Assembly (NCBI GenBank): GCA_947164995.1
Contig: CAMUYU010000009.1
Coordinates: 1-43,120, forward strand
Length of the DNA: 43,120 bases
Reading direction: 5' to 3'
Source of the DNA: an uncultured Clostridia bacterium
GTDB lineage: Bacteria; Bacillota; Clostridia; TANB77; UBA1234
Positions 22,293-31,430 of this stretch are shown here, in pieces (positions within the stretch are counted from its first letter, which is position 1; every line of letters starts with the position of its first letter). A program made the translations under genes and the position numbers. A model generated the notes under the pieces. The model did no database searches. It was given only the letters and a program-made list of their open reading frames with translations, and had not been told where the DNA came from.

Positions 22293-23414
22293 ATGAAGAA
22301 AATACTAGCATGCGTATCTATACTTTTAATAATTGTTGTTATAGGAGTTTTATTTATTAAAACTCCTATAATTAACAAATCAAAAATTGAAGAGCCGTAT
22401 ACTTTAGAAAAAATCGAAATTGAATTTGCAAATCAACTTTCTAGTTTAGTTAATGATGATGGAACATTCATATATGATTATTATATTCAAAATCATGCCA
22501 AGCGAAATGGATATAATATTTTAAGACATGCACTAAGTACATGGGCACTAATTGATTATTATGAAAGAACAAATCAATTGGAAAATAATAAAACACAAAT
22601 GAAGAGTGTTCTTGATTTTATTGTTTCACAAATAGTGTATAAAGATGAAGAAACGGCATATGTTATTGATGGAGAAGAAAACAATATAAAGCTTGGAGCT
22701 TGCGGAATGTCAGTTGTCGCTTTTTCAAGATTTGAAGAAGCATATAAAGATAACACCTATCATGATGTAACGATAAAAGTTGCAAATGGTATTCTTTCTA
22801 TGCAAAAAAAGTTTGGTGGTTTTTATCATTACTTTGATATTAATTCTTATAGACCAAACAGTGAAGAAACTATGATTTATTATGATGGAGAAGCAGTACT
22901 TGGCTTGTGCAAAGTATATGGAATTACAAAAGAAGAAAAATATTTGGAAACTGCAAAGAAAGCAATGGACTACTACATAGATAATCATTACGATAACTCT
23001 TCAGACCATTGGCAAGAATATGCTGCAAATGTAATATCAAATTATACGGATGATGTTAGGTACTTAGAATATGGTATTAGAAATGTTTCTTCACAATTTG
23101 ATAAGTACAAGAAAAAGAAAAGATTTGACAATGTAGATTACGAATTATTTCTAAATGGAAAAAATGTATATGAGAAGTATAGAGAAAAGACAAGTAGAGA
23201 ATACTATGAAAAAGATTTCACATATGAAGATTTAGTAAATGAATTAAATCGAAGGTATGATGACATTATTCAAGATTTTGAAATGTGCAAAAATGTGAAA
23301 GAAAGTAGTGGAAGAGAAAATACCGTTGTAGAAGAATTTTTTATTTATAGTGGACAAAATTCTATTAGGGTGGATATGCTTGCACATTATCTTTGTGGAT
23401 TAAAGACTAAATAA
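22293..23414 (+). CDS. Membrane-anchored helical-repeat (possibly alpha/alpha-toroid) protein
   Basis: N-terminal TM ILACVSILLIIVVIGVLFI; NILRHALSTWALIDYYERT, GACGMSVVAFSRFEEAY, EAVLGLCKVYGITKEEKYLETAKKAMDYYI resemble barrel helices. Confidence 0.5.
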   Translation: MKKILACVSILLIIVVIGVLFIKTPIINKSKIEEPYTLEKIEIEFANQLSSLVNDDGTFIYDYYIQNHAKRNGYNILRHALSTWALIDYYERTNQLENNKTQMKSVLDFIVSQIVYKDEETAYVIDGEENNIKLGACGMSVVAFSRFEEAYKDNTYHDVTIKVANGILSMQKKFGGFYHYFDINSYRPNSEETMIYYDGEAVLGLCKVYGITKEEKYLETAKKAMDYYIDNHYDNSSDHWQEYAANVISNYTDDVRYLEYGIRNVSSQFDKYKKKKRFDNVDYELFLNGKNVYEKYREKTSREYYEKDFTYEDLVNELNRRYDDIIQDFEMCKNVKESSGRENTVVEEFFIYSGQNSIRVDMLAHYLCGLKTK

Positions 23415-23441
23415 AAAGTGGCGATTATTCGCCACTTTTTT
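23413..23441. terminator. Bidirectional terminator between convergent genes
   Basis: AAAAAGTGGCGA-ttat-TCGCCACTTTTTT; stop codons of both flanking genes lie in or at the hairpin. Confidence 0.9.
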
Positions 23442-24570
23442 CAGTTTCAATAACTATTTCTGTAAATAAATCTTCAACTACTTTAGAAGGAGTTTCTTGA
23501 ACTTCAACTTCTTCTACAACAATATTTTCACCAGAATCTACTGGCTCAATTGGAGCAAGTACGGGAGTTTCTATAATTGGTTCTTTTACTGTGGATGTAA
23601 TTGAATCGCCAGAAATATCTCCACTTAAGTCTATAACTTCAGCCGTTTCAACTGGTATAACAGGTTCTGTGTTTTCGATTTCTTCAACTAGTTCTTCTTT
23701 TTCTAAGTACCATGGATTTTCAGGAACGTAATCTGTTGGATCCCAATTTCTGCATTCTTCATTATCTGAAATCTTTTTAGCAGTAGGCTTTCCTAACGGA
23801 CCAGGATTACTACTATCATCATAAAATTCAACCCATGTTCCTGCACCAACATTATCATAAATCCATTTTGCATCAGCTACTGCAAGTCTTATACAACCCA
23901 TAGAAGCCTTTGTGCCAAGTTTGTCATATTCCCAATATTCAAGTGAAGATTTATTTTTTGCAGTATATGGAACAGAGTGGAATAAAATGTTCCCAACAAT
24001 TTGAACAGCATACTGACCATAAACGTTTCCTTTTAAACCATTCCATTCTCTTCTATAAGTAGTGATTTTATATTTACTTCCTGCTTTTGGAGTAGCGGTT
24101 CCAGTTGAGCAAACCATTGCCTTGTAAGGAACAGTGTAGTTTCCTTCAGAATCCTTAGTATATATGGTAATAACATTTTGTGAATTATTAATCTTAATAT
24201 AATAAGGCATAGAACTTGCAACTTTTGTAGACTGTGGAGTAGTTACCTTTTTAGTAGTATTATTAGTTTTTGGAGTAACTGGTTCTAATTTTTTTACTAT
24301 AGGTTCTGGAATAGGAGTAGGAAGTTCTTCTGGTTCTTCTATTATTGCTTCACCATAAGATCCATCTTCAGATGGTTCATCAGCTATTATTTCTTCATTA
24401 TTATATTTTTCTTCAATTACTTCTTGCTCGATTTCACTATATGAATAATCAACTATGCTTTCATTGGCAAAATCATAATTTCTTACAATATTTGTTCCAA
24501 GATATATTGTAGAACTCATCACTGTAAATATAGCAACTATCAAAGCTAGAATTAGTTTAACTTTTGTCAT
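23425..24570 (-). CDS. L,D-transpeptidase (YkuD domain), membrane anchored
   Basis: SSMPYYIKINNSQNVITIYTKDSEGNY...ILFHSVPYT...GTKASMGCIRLAVADAKWIYDN; N-terminal TM. Confidence 0.93.
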   Translation of the reverse strand: MTKVKLILALIVAIFTVMSSTIYLGTNIVRNYDFANESIVDYSYSEIEQEVIEEKYNNEEIIADEPSEDGSYGEAIIEEPEELPTPIPEPIVKKLEPVTPKTNNTTKKVTTPQSTKVASSMPYYIKINNSQNVITIYTKDSEGNYTVPYKAMVCSTGTATPKAGSKYKITTYRREWNGLKGNVYGQYAVQIVGNILFHSVPYTAKNKSSLEYWEYDKLGTKASMGCIRLAVADAKWIYDNVGAGTWVEFYDDSSNPGPLGKPTAKKISDNEECRNWDPTDYVPENPWYLEKEELVEEIENTEPVIPVETAEVIDLSGDISGDSITSTVKEPIIETPVLAPIEPVDSGENIVVEEVEVQETPSKVVEDLFTEIVIETEKSGE

Positions 24571-24824
24571 ACATTTAATCTCCTATATATAAAAAAGCCA
24601 AAAGAGGCTTAAATGAGCACAACTCACTTAATAAATTACCTTATAAATAGGCAAAAATAAACATTGGACACTAAATCTTAATGAAATATTAATATTTGTA
24701 GACAATTATGTAAATTTGTGGTAAAATATCAATACTTTAGTTAATTATCATTTTGTTCACTTTATTAAGCATGAACTAGTATAAAACACCTAAAAACAGC
24801 CAAAAACAACAAGGAGGAGAGCAT

Positions 24825-25142
24825 ATGTTACTTAAGGTTTTGTTTATTAGTTGCATTGTACTCGTGCTAGCATCAATTTTAGATTTTGACTTTAACAAAT
24901 GGATGCCACTTATTGCTTTAATACTGTTTTTTGTATACGAAGTGCTATTTTGCTGGTTTCATCCGCTCATAGGAGTAAGTGCATTTATATGCATGGGCAT
25001 GCTCTACATTATTATCTCATATGAGATGGATAGAAAAGAAAATGTTGCCAAACATAGAGGCCTATTTTACATATTAATGGGCATTTTTGGAGCAATTTTT
25101 ATCCTGCAAATCGTTGAAACCTTTGCAGGCCGGCTATTTTAA
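24825..25142 (+). CDS. Small polytopic membrane protein
   Basis: RBS aaggagg; several hydrophobic helices. Confidence 0.6.
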   Translation: MLLKVLFISCIVLVLASILDFDFNKWMPLIALILFFVYEVLFCWFHPLIGVSAFICMGMLYIIISYEMDRKENVAKHRGLFYILMGIFGAIFILQIVETFAGRLF

Positions 25143-25145
25143 GAA

Positions 25146-25329
25146 AAAATTCCCCAATTAGGGACGCTCCTTGTTGGGGAATTTTCTCCCCAATTAGGGA
25201 CACTCCTTATTGGGGATTTTTCTCCTCATTTAGGGACACTCCTTATTGGGGAGTTTTTTCTTTTCAGTAAGGTCTGTCCCTTTTTGGGGCGTTTTTTCCC
25301 CAATAAGGAACGTCCCTAAAAGGGGAAAT
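25146..25329. repeat. Cluster of five related palindromic repeat units (three direct, two inverted)
   Basis: Core CCCCAATTAGGGACrCTCCTTrTTGGGG at 25151, 25188 and 25224; reverse-orientation copies at about 25265-25291 and 25296-25329. Confidence 0.85.
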
Positions 25330-25340
25330 TGGCCTAAAAA

Positions 25341-25369
25341 TTGAATTTTATGTCAATTTGTGGTATAAT
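25341..25369 (+). promoter_or_regulatory. Promoter upstream of the 109-aa ORF
   Basis: TTGAAT, 17 nt, TATAAT. Confidence 0.7.
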
Positions 25370-25411
25370 ATTAGTGTAGCATTTTAAATTTTTATAAAGG
25401 AGGTAGGAGAA

Positions 25412-25741
25412 ATGTTAATTACCATTTCTTCGCAAAGTGCTATCGTATCTCTGATTATTATCGGAGCAGTTCTGGGACTATTGACTCTCATTCGGAAAAA
25501 GATAGACATAAGCGGACTTCTTCCGTTTATGGGTATTGTTTCCGTTCTTGGGGCTCAGATCATTTACACCATTTTCGTGGACAAGTGGTTGGGAGCAATA
25601 ACTTTTGCTTTGACCATCACGACTTTGGTCTTGAAATGCTGTCCCAGAAAAACAAAAGCCTTCATGGTGTTTGTGGTACTCCTCGTGATTGCCATCGCCT
25701 TGGAGGCACTGGAAGTTGCTGGCTATCCGCTGGTTTTCTAA
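25412..25741 (+). CDS. Small membrane protein with locally atypical composition
   Basis: RBS aaaggaggtagg; hydrophobic segments; CTG/CTC/CGG codons unlike neighbours. Confidence 0.6.
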   Translation: MLITISSQSAIVSLIIIGAVLGLLTLIRKKIDISGLLPFMGIVSVLGAQIIYTIFVDKWLGAITFALTITTLVLKCCPRKTKAFMVFVVLLVIAIALEALEVAGYPLVF

Positions 25742-25746
25742 CTTCC

Positions 25747-25783
25747 AAAACACTCTTTCTATAAAATGAAAGGGTGTTTTTTT
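25747..25783 (+). terminator. Terminator
   Basis: AACACTCTTTCtataaaatGAAAGGGTGTT + T run. Confidence 0.85.
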
Positions 25784-25850
25784 ATTGTTTTATTGCCCTA
25801 AGTATAGTATAATTCGATTGTGATAAAATAATGTTGAGAGGAGATATGAA

Positions 25851-26267
25851 ATGCCAACTTTAAAAGGCGGAAGTGTATTAATCAACAAAGAAACTAAAAA
25901 AGTTGCCTTAATTTATAGGCCTTCGCTTAATGATTATTCATTTGCAAAAGGTCATATGGAAGAGGGCGAAACAGTTAAAGACTGCGCGATTAGAGAAACA
26001 ATTGAAGAGACAGGGAGAGCAGTTAAACTACTAAAAGATGATCCAATCTACATTAACAAGTATCAAACACCAAGGGGAGAGAATGTCGAAGTTTACTTGT
26101 ATTTGGCACTAGATTGTGGAGAATTTGAAGGAGAAATTGCAGAAAAAGACAGAGAAATTTGCGAATGGTATAGCATCGATGAAATTGCTGAAAAACTTAC
26201 ATATGATAACAACAAAGAAATGTGGAAGGAAATTGAGCATATAGTTAACGAAGCATTAAATGATTAA
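25851..26267 (+). CDS. Nudix hydrolase
   Basis: Nudix box GHMEEGETVKDCAIRETIEETG. Confidence 0.93.
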   Translation: MPTLKGGSVLINKETKKVALIYRPSLNDYSFAKGHMEEGETVKDCAIRETIEETGRAVKLLKDDPIYINKYQTPRGENVEVYLYLALDCGEFEGEIAEKDREICEWYSIDEIAEKLTYDNNKEMWKEIEHIVNEALND

Positions 26268-26282
26268 TGCTACAAAAAGAAA

Positions 26283-26630
26283 ATGGAGGAAAAAATGGAG
26301 TATACAATGCATTTAAGAGAGCATCCTTTTTATATGATTAAATCAGGAAAAAAGGATATTGAGATTCGACTATATGATGATAAGCGCAAAAAGATTCAAA
26401 AAGGTGACACAATTGAGTTTTCAAATGTTGAAACAGGACAAACGATAAAAACAGAAGTTGTTGACTTGCACGTATGCAAAGACTTTGCCTCATTATATAA
26501 TAGCTTTGATAAAACAAGACTTGGCTATCTTGAAAATGAAGAAGCAAGTCCAGACGATATGCAAAAATACTATTCTTTAGAAGAAATCAATCAATTTGGA
26601 GTAGTTGGTATAGAAATAAAATTAATATAA
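26283..26630 (+). CDS. ASCH-domain protein (start may be the downstream ATG at 26295)
   Basis: MHLREHPFYMIKSGKKDIEIRLYDDKRKKIQKGDTIEFSN. Confidence 0.75.
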   Translation: MEEKMEYTMHLREHPFYMIKSGKKDIEIRLYDDKRKKIQKGDTIEFSNVETGQTIKTEVVDLHVCKDFASLYNSFDKTRLGYLENEEASPDDMQKYYSLEEINQFGVVGIEIKLI

Positions 26631-26635
26631 TTATA

Positions 26636-26672
26636 AAGTGCAAAATATCTTCAGGTATTTTGCACTTTTTTT
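26636..26672 (+). terminator. Terminator
   Basis: AAAGTGCAAAATA...TATTTTGCACTTTTTTT. Confidence 0.9.
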
Positions 26673-26758
26673 ATTAAGTTTTTGTTAAAAAGTAATACTT
26701 GATAGTAATATTTGGTATAATATTTGCGGAATAATTAGCAGTTTGAGGAGGAAAAAAT

Positions 26759-27646
26759 ATGGATGAAAAGAAATTAGAAGCAGTTAGATTTAGAAGCGGT
26801 TTTATTGCAGCACTTGACCAAAGCGGTGGCTCAACAGCTAAAACACTTGAAAGATATGGCATATCTCAAGACAAGTACTCTGGTGAAGAAGAAATGTTTA
26901 ATCTTATTCATGAAATGAGAAAAAGAGTATTTACAAGTGAAGCATTTACTAGCGATAAAATATTAGGTGCCATACTATTTTACAAAACAATGATGTCAAA
27001 AGTAGATGATGAATATACTGCAGACTACCTTTGGAACGAAAAACATATTGTATCATTTTTAAAAGTTGATAAAGGACTTCAAGAAGAAGCAAATGGTTGT
27101 AAGCTTATGAAAGAAATTCCAGACCTAAGAGATCAACTAAAAGAAGCAAATGAGAAACATGTTTTTGGAACAAAGATGAGAAGCGTTATATATAAAGCAG
27201 ACGAAAAAGGAATAGAAGATGTAGTAAATCAACAATTTGATTTTGCTAGAACAATTTGTAATGCTGGCTTAGTTCCAATCATAGAGCCAGAAGTAGATAT
27301 TAATGCAGAGGATAAGGCTCTTTGTGAAGACATACTTAAAGCTAAAATTGAAGAAAAACTAAAAACATGGAATCAAGAAGATTTAATTATGTTTAAATTT
27401 ACAATTCCTACTATTGCAAATAAATATTTAAGCTTATATGATTTTCCATGTGTTGTTAGAATAGTTGCTCTTTCTGGTGGTTATACTATAGATGTTGCTT
27501 GCGAATATTTAGCTAAAAATGAAAAGATGATAGCAAGCTTTTCAAGAGCACTTCTAGAAGATTTAAATGCAAATCAAACACAAGAGGAATTTGATGAGAA
27601 ACTTGGTAAGGCAATCGATATGATATATGAAGCTTCACTAACATAA
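26759..27646 (+). CDS. Class I fructose-bisphosphate aldolase
   Basis: RFRSGFIAALDQSGGSTAKTLERYGI...GTKMRSVI; PIIEPEVDI. Confidence 0.93.
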   Translation: MDEKKLEAVRFRSGFIAALDQSGGSTAKTLERYGISQDKYSGEEEMFNLIHEMRKRVFTSEAFTSDKILGAILFYKTMMSKVDDEYTADYLWNEKHIVSFLKVDKGLQEEANGCKLMKEIPDLRDQLKEANEKHVFGTKMRSVIYKADEKGIEDVVNQQFDFARTICNAGLVPIIEPEVDINAEDKALCEDILKAKIEEKLKTWNQEDLIMFKFTIPTIANKYLSLYDFPCVVRIVALSGGYTIDVACEYLAKNEKMIASFSRALLEDLNANQTQEEFDEKLGKAIDMIYEASLT

Positions 27647-27660
27647 TTCAATAGGAATCA

Positions 27661-27690
27661 ATGTACCTACAAAGTTGTAGGTACATTTTT
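27661..27690 (+). terminator. Terminator after the aldolase gene
   Basis: ATGTACCTACAA-AG-TTGTAGGTACAT + T run. Confidence 0.85.
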
Positions 27691-27723
27691 ATTCATATAA
27701 ATGATAGATAAAAAGCCATTTGG

Positions 27724-27752
27724 TTGACATAACTTAAAAGACGTGATATAAT
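27724..27752 (+). promoter_or_regulatory. Consensus promoter for the 584-aa ORF
   Basis: TTGACA, 17-nt spacer, TATAAT. Confidence 0.85.
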
Positions 27753-27816
27753 GCGCTTGCAAAAATACGTTTGTTGTAGGTACATTTTTTTGTCCGAAAT
27801 TATAAGGAGGAACGAA

Positions 27817-29505
27817 ATGAAAAAACAGAAAAAAGGTACCCGGAAGAGTTTCATAATCGTCTTGACAATTTGGCTGATTATCACGGCGATTGCATGGTAT
27901 ATGGCTAAGCCTGCACTTAACCTTGCAAGCCCTGGCTTTTGGGCATTTTTTTCAATTGCACTTGGTGTACTTTCTCTGGCGTTGCTAATAGAAGCGGATG
28001 TGTTTGAATCAAGTTACTATCGTAGTAGGGATATAACAAAAGCTCATATTATAATTTGGATTTTCACGGGAATTGTTTTGGTATTTTCTATACTCTTTGG
28101 AGTAATTAGCGATCCGCTGTTTCAGATTGAAACTTTTAAGAGAATTGCGAATGTTGAGGAAGGGCACTTTGAAGAGGAATTCCAAGACATCAGTAATGAT
28201 TCTAAGTACATTCTGCTTGATGCAGATACTGCAAGAAGACTGGGTGATAGAGTACTTGGAAATATTCCCAATGCGACCTGGTATGAAGTTAGTCAAGACT
28301 ATAGTCTCATTGTATATAATGGAAAACAATATAGACTTTCTTCTCTCCAGTATGGTGGATTTTTAAAGTATAATAGAGCAAAGTCGACAGGCATTCCTGG
28401 ATATGTTTTGGTAGATTCGGAGTCTCTTGAAGCAAAATTTGTTGAAACTTCAGAACCTATCAAATACAGTCCCTCCGCCTTTTTTGGAAATGACCTTAAG
28501 CGACATATTCGGAGTCAGTACCCCGGTCTTGTTTTTGACGATTTCTCATTCGAAATAAATGAGAATGGAAAGCCTTATTGGGTAGCTTCCATTTTTACTC
28601 CACATGCTGGTTTATGGGGTGCATGTTCAGTAGAATCTTTTGTACTTGTGGATGCATGTACAGGAGAAATGGAGCTTTATTCAATCAATGAAAAACCCGA
28701 GTGGATTGACCATGTGGTAAGTCTCAAACATCTTATGAAGATGATTTATTGGAAGTATGAATATGTTAATGGTGTTATAAATGCCAGTAAAACTGGGGTT
28801 GTTAGAACCACATATGAGTATGCCGAGCAAGTGAGAAAAAATAGTAAGCCAGAAAATGTAGAACCATACTTTTATGGTTACAGCAGTTTCTTGAATTCTA
28901 AAGGAGAAGTAGTCTTTTTCACTGGTGTTACACCCGCCAATCGCACGGAAAGTAATGTAGGTTTTCTGTGCATCAATCCTTCTACCGGTAAATACGTATT
29001 TTACAATACTGCTGGTGCTGAAGAGTCGTCTGCGCAAGGCGTTTCAGAAGGGCTAATCCAAAACATGGGTTATCAGGCGACATACCCATTTATGATTAAT
29101 GTAAATGGCACACCAACATATCTTATGAATATGAAAGACAAAGCTGGACTTATTCAAAGATATGCACTGGTTAATTACAGTGATTATAAACAGGCGTATG
29201 TTGGAAATACTTTTGCAGAAACACTTGTTGGGTATATGAAAGCTCTTGGTATGGAAAGTAGCTACATTTCTATTGAATCAGACTTGGAAAATGTCTCAAC
29301 TATAAAAGCTGAGATTTCTGAAATTCATGAAGTTGTTATAGATGGCACAACATATTATTACTATTTAATAGAAAATGGTGTGTATAGAGCTTCTATCAAA
29401 ATCAATGAAAATCAGCCATTTTTCAAGGTTGGAGACATTGTTGAAGTTGATTTTGTTCCTAATGAAATAACAAATATTAATGCCATAGTTGGCATTAAAA
29501 AGTAA
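27817..29505 (+). CDS. Membrane-anchored protein of unknown function
   Basis: RBS aaggagg supports ATG 27817 (MKKQKKGTRKSF) rather than 27751, which overlaps the -10 box; several N-terminal TMs, large extracytoplasmic part. Confidence 0.7.
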   Translation: MKKQKKGTRKSFIIVLTIWLIITAIAWYMAKPALNLASPGFWAFFSIALGVLSLALLIEADVFESSYYRSRDITKAHIIIWIFTGIVLVFSILFGVISDPLFQIETFKRIANVEEGHFEEEFQDISNDSKYILLDADTARRLGDRVLGNIPNATWYEVSQDYSLIVYNGKQYRLSSLQYGGFLKYNRAKSTGIPGYVLVDSESLEAKFVETSEPIKYSPSAFFGNDLKRHIRSQYPGLVFDDFSFEINENGKPYWVASIFTPHAGLWGACSVESFVLVDACTGEMELYSINEKPEWIDHVVSLKHLMKMIYWKYEYVNGVINASKTGVVRTTYEYAEQVRKNSKPENVEPYFYGYSSFLNSKGEVVFFTGVTPANRTESNVGFLCINPSTGKYVFYNTAGAEESSAQGVSEGLIQNMGYQATYPFMINVNGTPTYLMNMKDKAGLIQRYALVNYSDYKQAYVGNTFAETLVGYMKALGMESSYISIESDLENVSTIKAEISEIHEVVIDGTTYYYYLIENGVYRASIKINENQPFFKVGDIVEVDFVPNEITNINAIVGIKK

Positions 29506-29511
29506 TATCTT

Positions 29512-29542
29512 AAAACGGATTCCAAATGGAATCCGTTTTTAA
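29512..29542 (+). terminator. Terminator
   Basis: AAAACGGATTCC-aaat-GGAATCCGTTTT. Confidence 0.85.
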
Positions 29543-29611
29543 TTTACAAATATAACTATAATATGTATAATACAAATATGATTTGTAGAATTCTATATTT
29601 GGAGGTTTGTT

Positions 29612-30085
29612 ATGGGTTTATTTGATGATTTAAAGAAATTAACAAATGATATTTCAAAAGAAATTGAAAAAAGTGGAGTAAAAGATGATCTTGCAAAGTT
29701 TGGAAAAAACATTTCAGAAGGAATGCAAGATTTAGAAAAGAATGCACAAGAGTTTATTAAAAATGCACAAAATTCTAGTGAAGATGGAACAAACCCTTTT
29801 AGAAAAGAGAATAATACAAAAGAAATTCCTGCTGAATATAGCGAATTTCCAACATTTGATAAGGCTCCTAACAATCTAAAAACAATTGAAACAGAAAAAT
29901 ACAAAAGATGTTCAATGGATTTCTACGATTATACAGAACAAGAAGTTGAAAACTATAAAGCTAAAATTATAGAACTAGGCTATGTTCAAAACACAAAAGT
30001 TCGTTTTGATAAAGGAAATACATATATAATAGTTGATCAAGACGATATTAGTGGATTAAACATTGTTTTTCATATTAAGAGATAA
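29612..30085 (+). CDS. Small coiled-coil/unknown protein
   Basis: RBS ggagg; MGLFDDLKKLTNDISKEIEKSGVKDDLAKFGKNISEGMQDLEKNAQEF; 3' end overlaps the RT gene convergently by 30 nt. Confidence 0.65.
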   Translation: MGLFDDLKKLTNDISKEIEKSGVKDDLAKFGKNISEGMQDLEKNAQEFIKNAQNSSEDGTNPFRKENNTKEIPAEYSEFPTFDKAPNNLKTIETEKYKRCSMDFYDYTEQEVENYKAKIIELGYVQNTKVRFDKGNTYIIVDQDDISGLNIVFHIKR

Positions 30086-31273
30086 CATTTTATAATACTC
30101 ACTTACCAAAGGTTTATAATTACATTCTTTCAATAATTCATAAGGAGCTACATTGTAGTTCCTTTTATTATGCTTTCCTGTAGCTATATATCTAAGATTT
30201 TCTTGCATATAATTATCTACTATTTTTAAACGTTTAGAAGTGTTTATTGTAGGGAAGAACCAGTATTTCCAAGATAGTTCCTCTTTGTTTTGTTTCCCAT
30301 AGAACTTTCGATTGTATTTTCTATTCATAGCTTTCAAAGCTACTTTATAATCAGCATCTTTTTTAATCATCCATCTTCTAATGCCTCTCGCACTTCTTCT
30401 TATTTTTGCTTTAATCTTTCTTAAAGAATTTTTTGAAATATCTATTTTTTTGCCACAAAAACTAAAGCCTAAAAATTCCCACTCATCTTGAGGCTCAAAA
30501 AAGTATTCTTTATCTACATTAATATCAAGATTGTATTTTTTAATAAGTTTTAATAATATTTGCTGATTTTCAATTAGTTCATCTTTTGTATTACAAAAGA
30601 TAATAATGTCATCAGCATATCTTAAATAAACTAACTTTTTATTCCAAAAGTATTCATCAATCTCTTTGATGTAATAGTTCGCCAAAAAGGCTGAAATAGG
30701 CACTCCTGCCATTGCACCTTTCTTTTCGATAATTATTTCATCATTATAAATAGCATTATCATTTGAAAGTAGGTGATAAAGTAAGTTATATAAATTAGCA
30801 TCGCTTATATCATCTTTTAAATTATCTAGAAGAATTTTCGAATTTATACTATTAAAGTAATTTTTAATATCAACTTTATAGCCATACATATTATTTAGAT
30901 TTTTAATTGTGCTAATATTTCTTATTGCTTCTTTAACACCACTAGATTTTCTATATGAATATAAGTTGGGAGAGAATAAAGAGTCATAATCATATAACAA
31001 ATACGAAATATATTTAAGAATAATCATTTCATAATCAGAGAATGTATAAACTACTCTTTTTTTACCAGTGTGTCCTTTTGAAATAAGATGCTTTTTAGGA
31101 ATTGAAAACTCATAATTGCCTGAAACAATTTTTTGACAAATAGGAAGATAGTGTTTATTTGTGATAAAGTCAAAAAGAGAGTTTTTTTCAGATTTAGACA
31201 CAAAATCTTTACTAAGTTTATAATCTAAAAACTCATTCCATTTTGAAATACTTACTAAATCTTCAAAAAACAT
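30056..31273 (-). CDS. Solitary reverse transcriptase without a visible endonuclease domain; group unassigned
   Basis: YKVDIKNYFNSIN (D-containing motif), KKGAMAGVPISAFLANYYIKEID, YLRYADDIIIF (YADD), WEFLGFSF; RBS AGGAGG before ATG 31273. Confidence 0.88.
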   Translation of the reverse strand: MFFEDLVSISKWNEFLDYKLSKDFVSKSEKNSLFDFITNKHYLPICQKIVSGNYEFSIPKKHLISKGHTGKKRVVYTFSDYEMIILKYISYLLYDYDSLFSPNLYSYRKSSGVKEAIRNISTIKNLNNMYGYKVDIKNYFNSINSKILLDNLKDDISDANLYNLLYHLLSNDNAIYNDEIIIEKKGAMAGVPISAFLANYYIKEIDEYFWNKKLVYLRYADDIIIFCNTKDELIENQQILLKLIKKYNLDINVDKEYFFEPQDEWEFLGFSFCGKKIDISKNSLRKIKAKIRRSARGIRRWMIKKDADYKVALKAMNRKYNRKFYGKQNKEELSWKYWFFPTINTSKRLKIVDNYMQENLRYIATGKHNKRNYNVAPYELLKECNYKPLVSEYYKMLSLNMKNNV

Positions 31274-31291
31274 TGCTCCTCCTATAAAAAA

Positions 31292-31424
31292 GAGGGGAAA
31301 GAACTAATTGAGAATCGCGTAGCGATTACGACAAGATTATATATATTATGGCTATCTGCAAAGCTTTTTTTAATAATATACTGAATCCTACTGCAGAAGT
31401 TTATAAATAAACATCTTTCCCCTC
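31292..31424 (-). ncRNA. Putative structured ncRNA/leader upstream of the RT
   Basis: Perfect 11-bp inverted repeat GAGGGGAAAGA/TCTTTCCCCTC encloses three internal stems; T6 follows the 3' arm; TATAAT lies 6 nt upstream of the 5' arm. Confidence 0.65.
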
Positions 31425-31430
31425 ACGCAA

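Noticed and set aside
30056-31424. Group II intron encoding the RT
   Set aside because: I saw no domain V-like motif or intron boundaries, no maturase/HNH signature in the RT C-terminus, and the gene sits alone.
30056-31424. Canonical retron
   Set aside because: The upstream RNA has retron-like terminal inverted repeats, but I could not find the typical AGC priming-G context next to the first arm or retron-specific RT motifs; left as retron-like architecture only.
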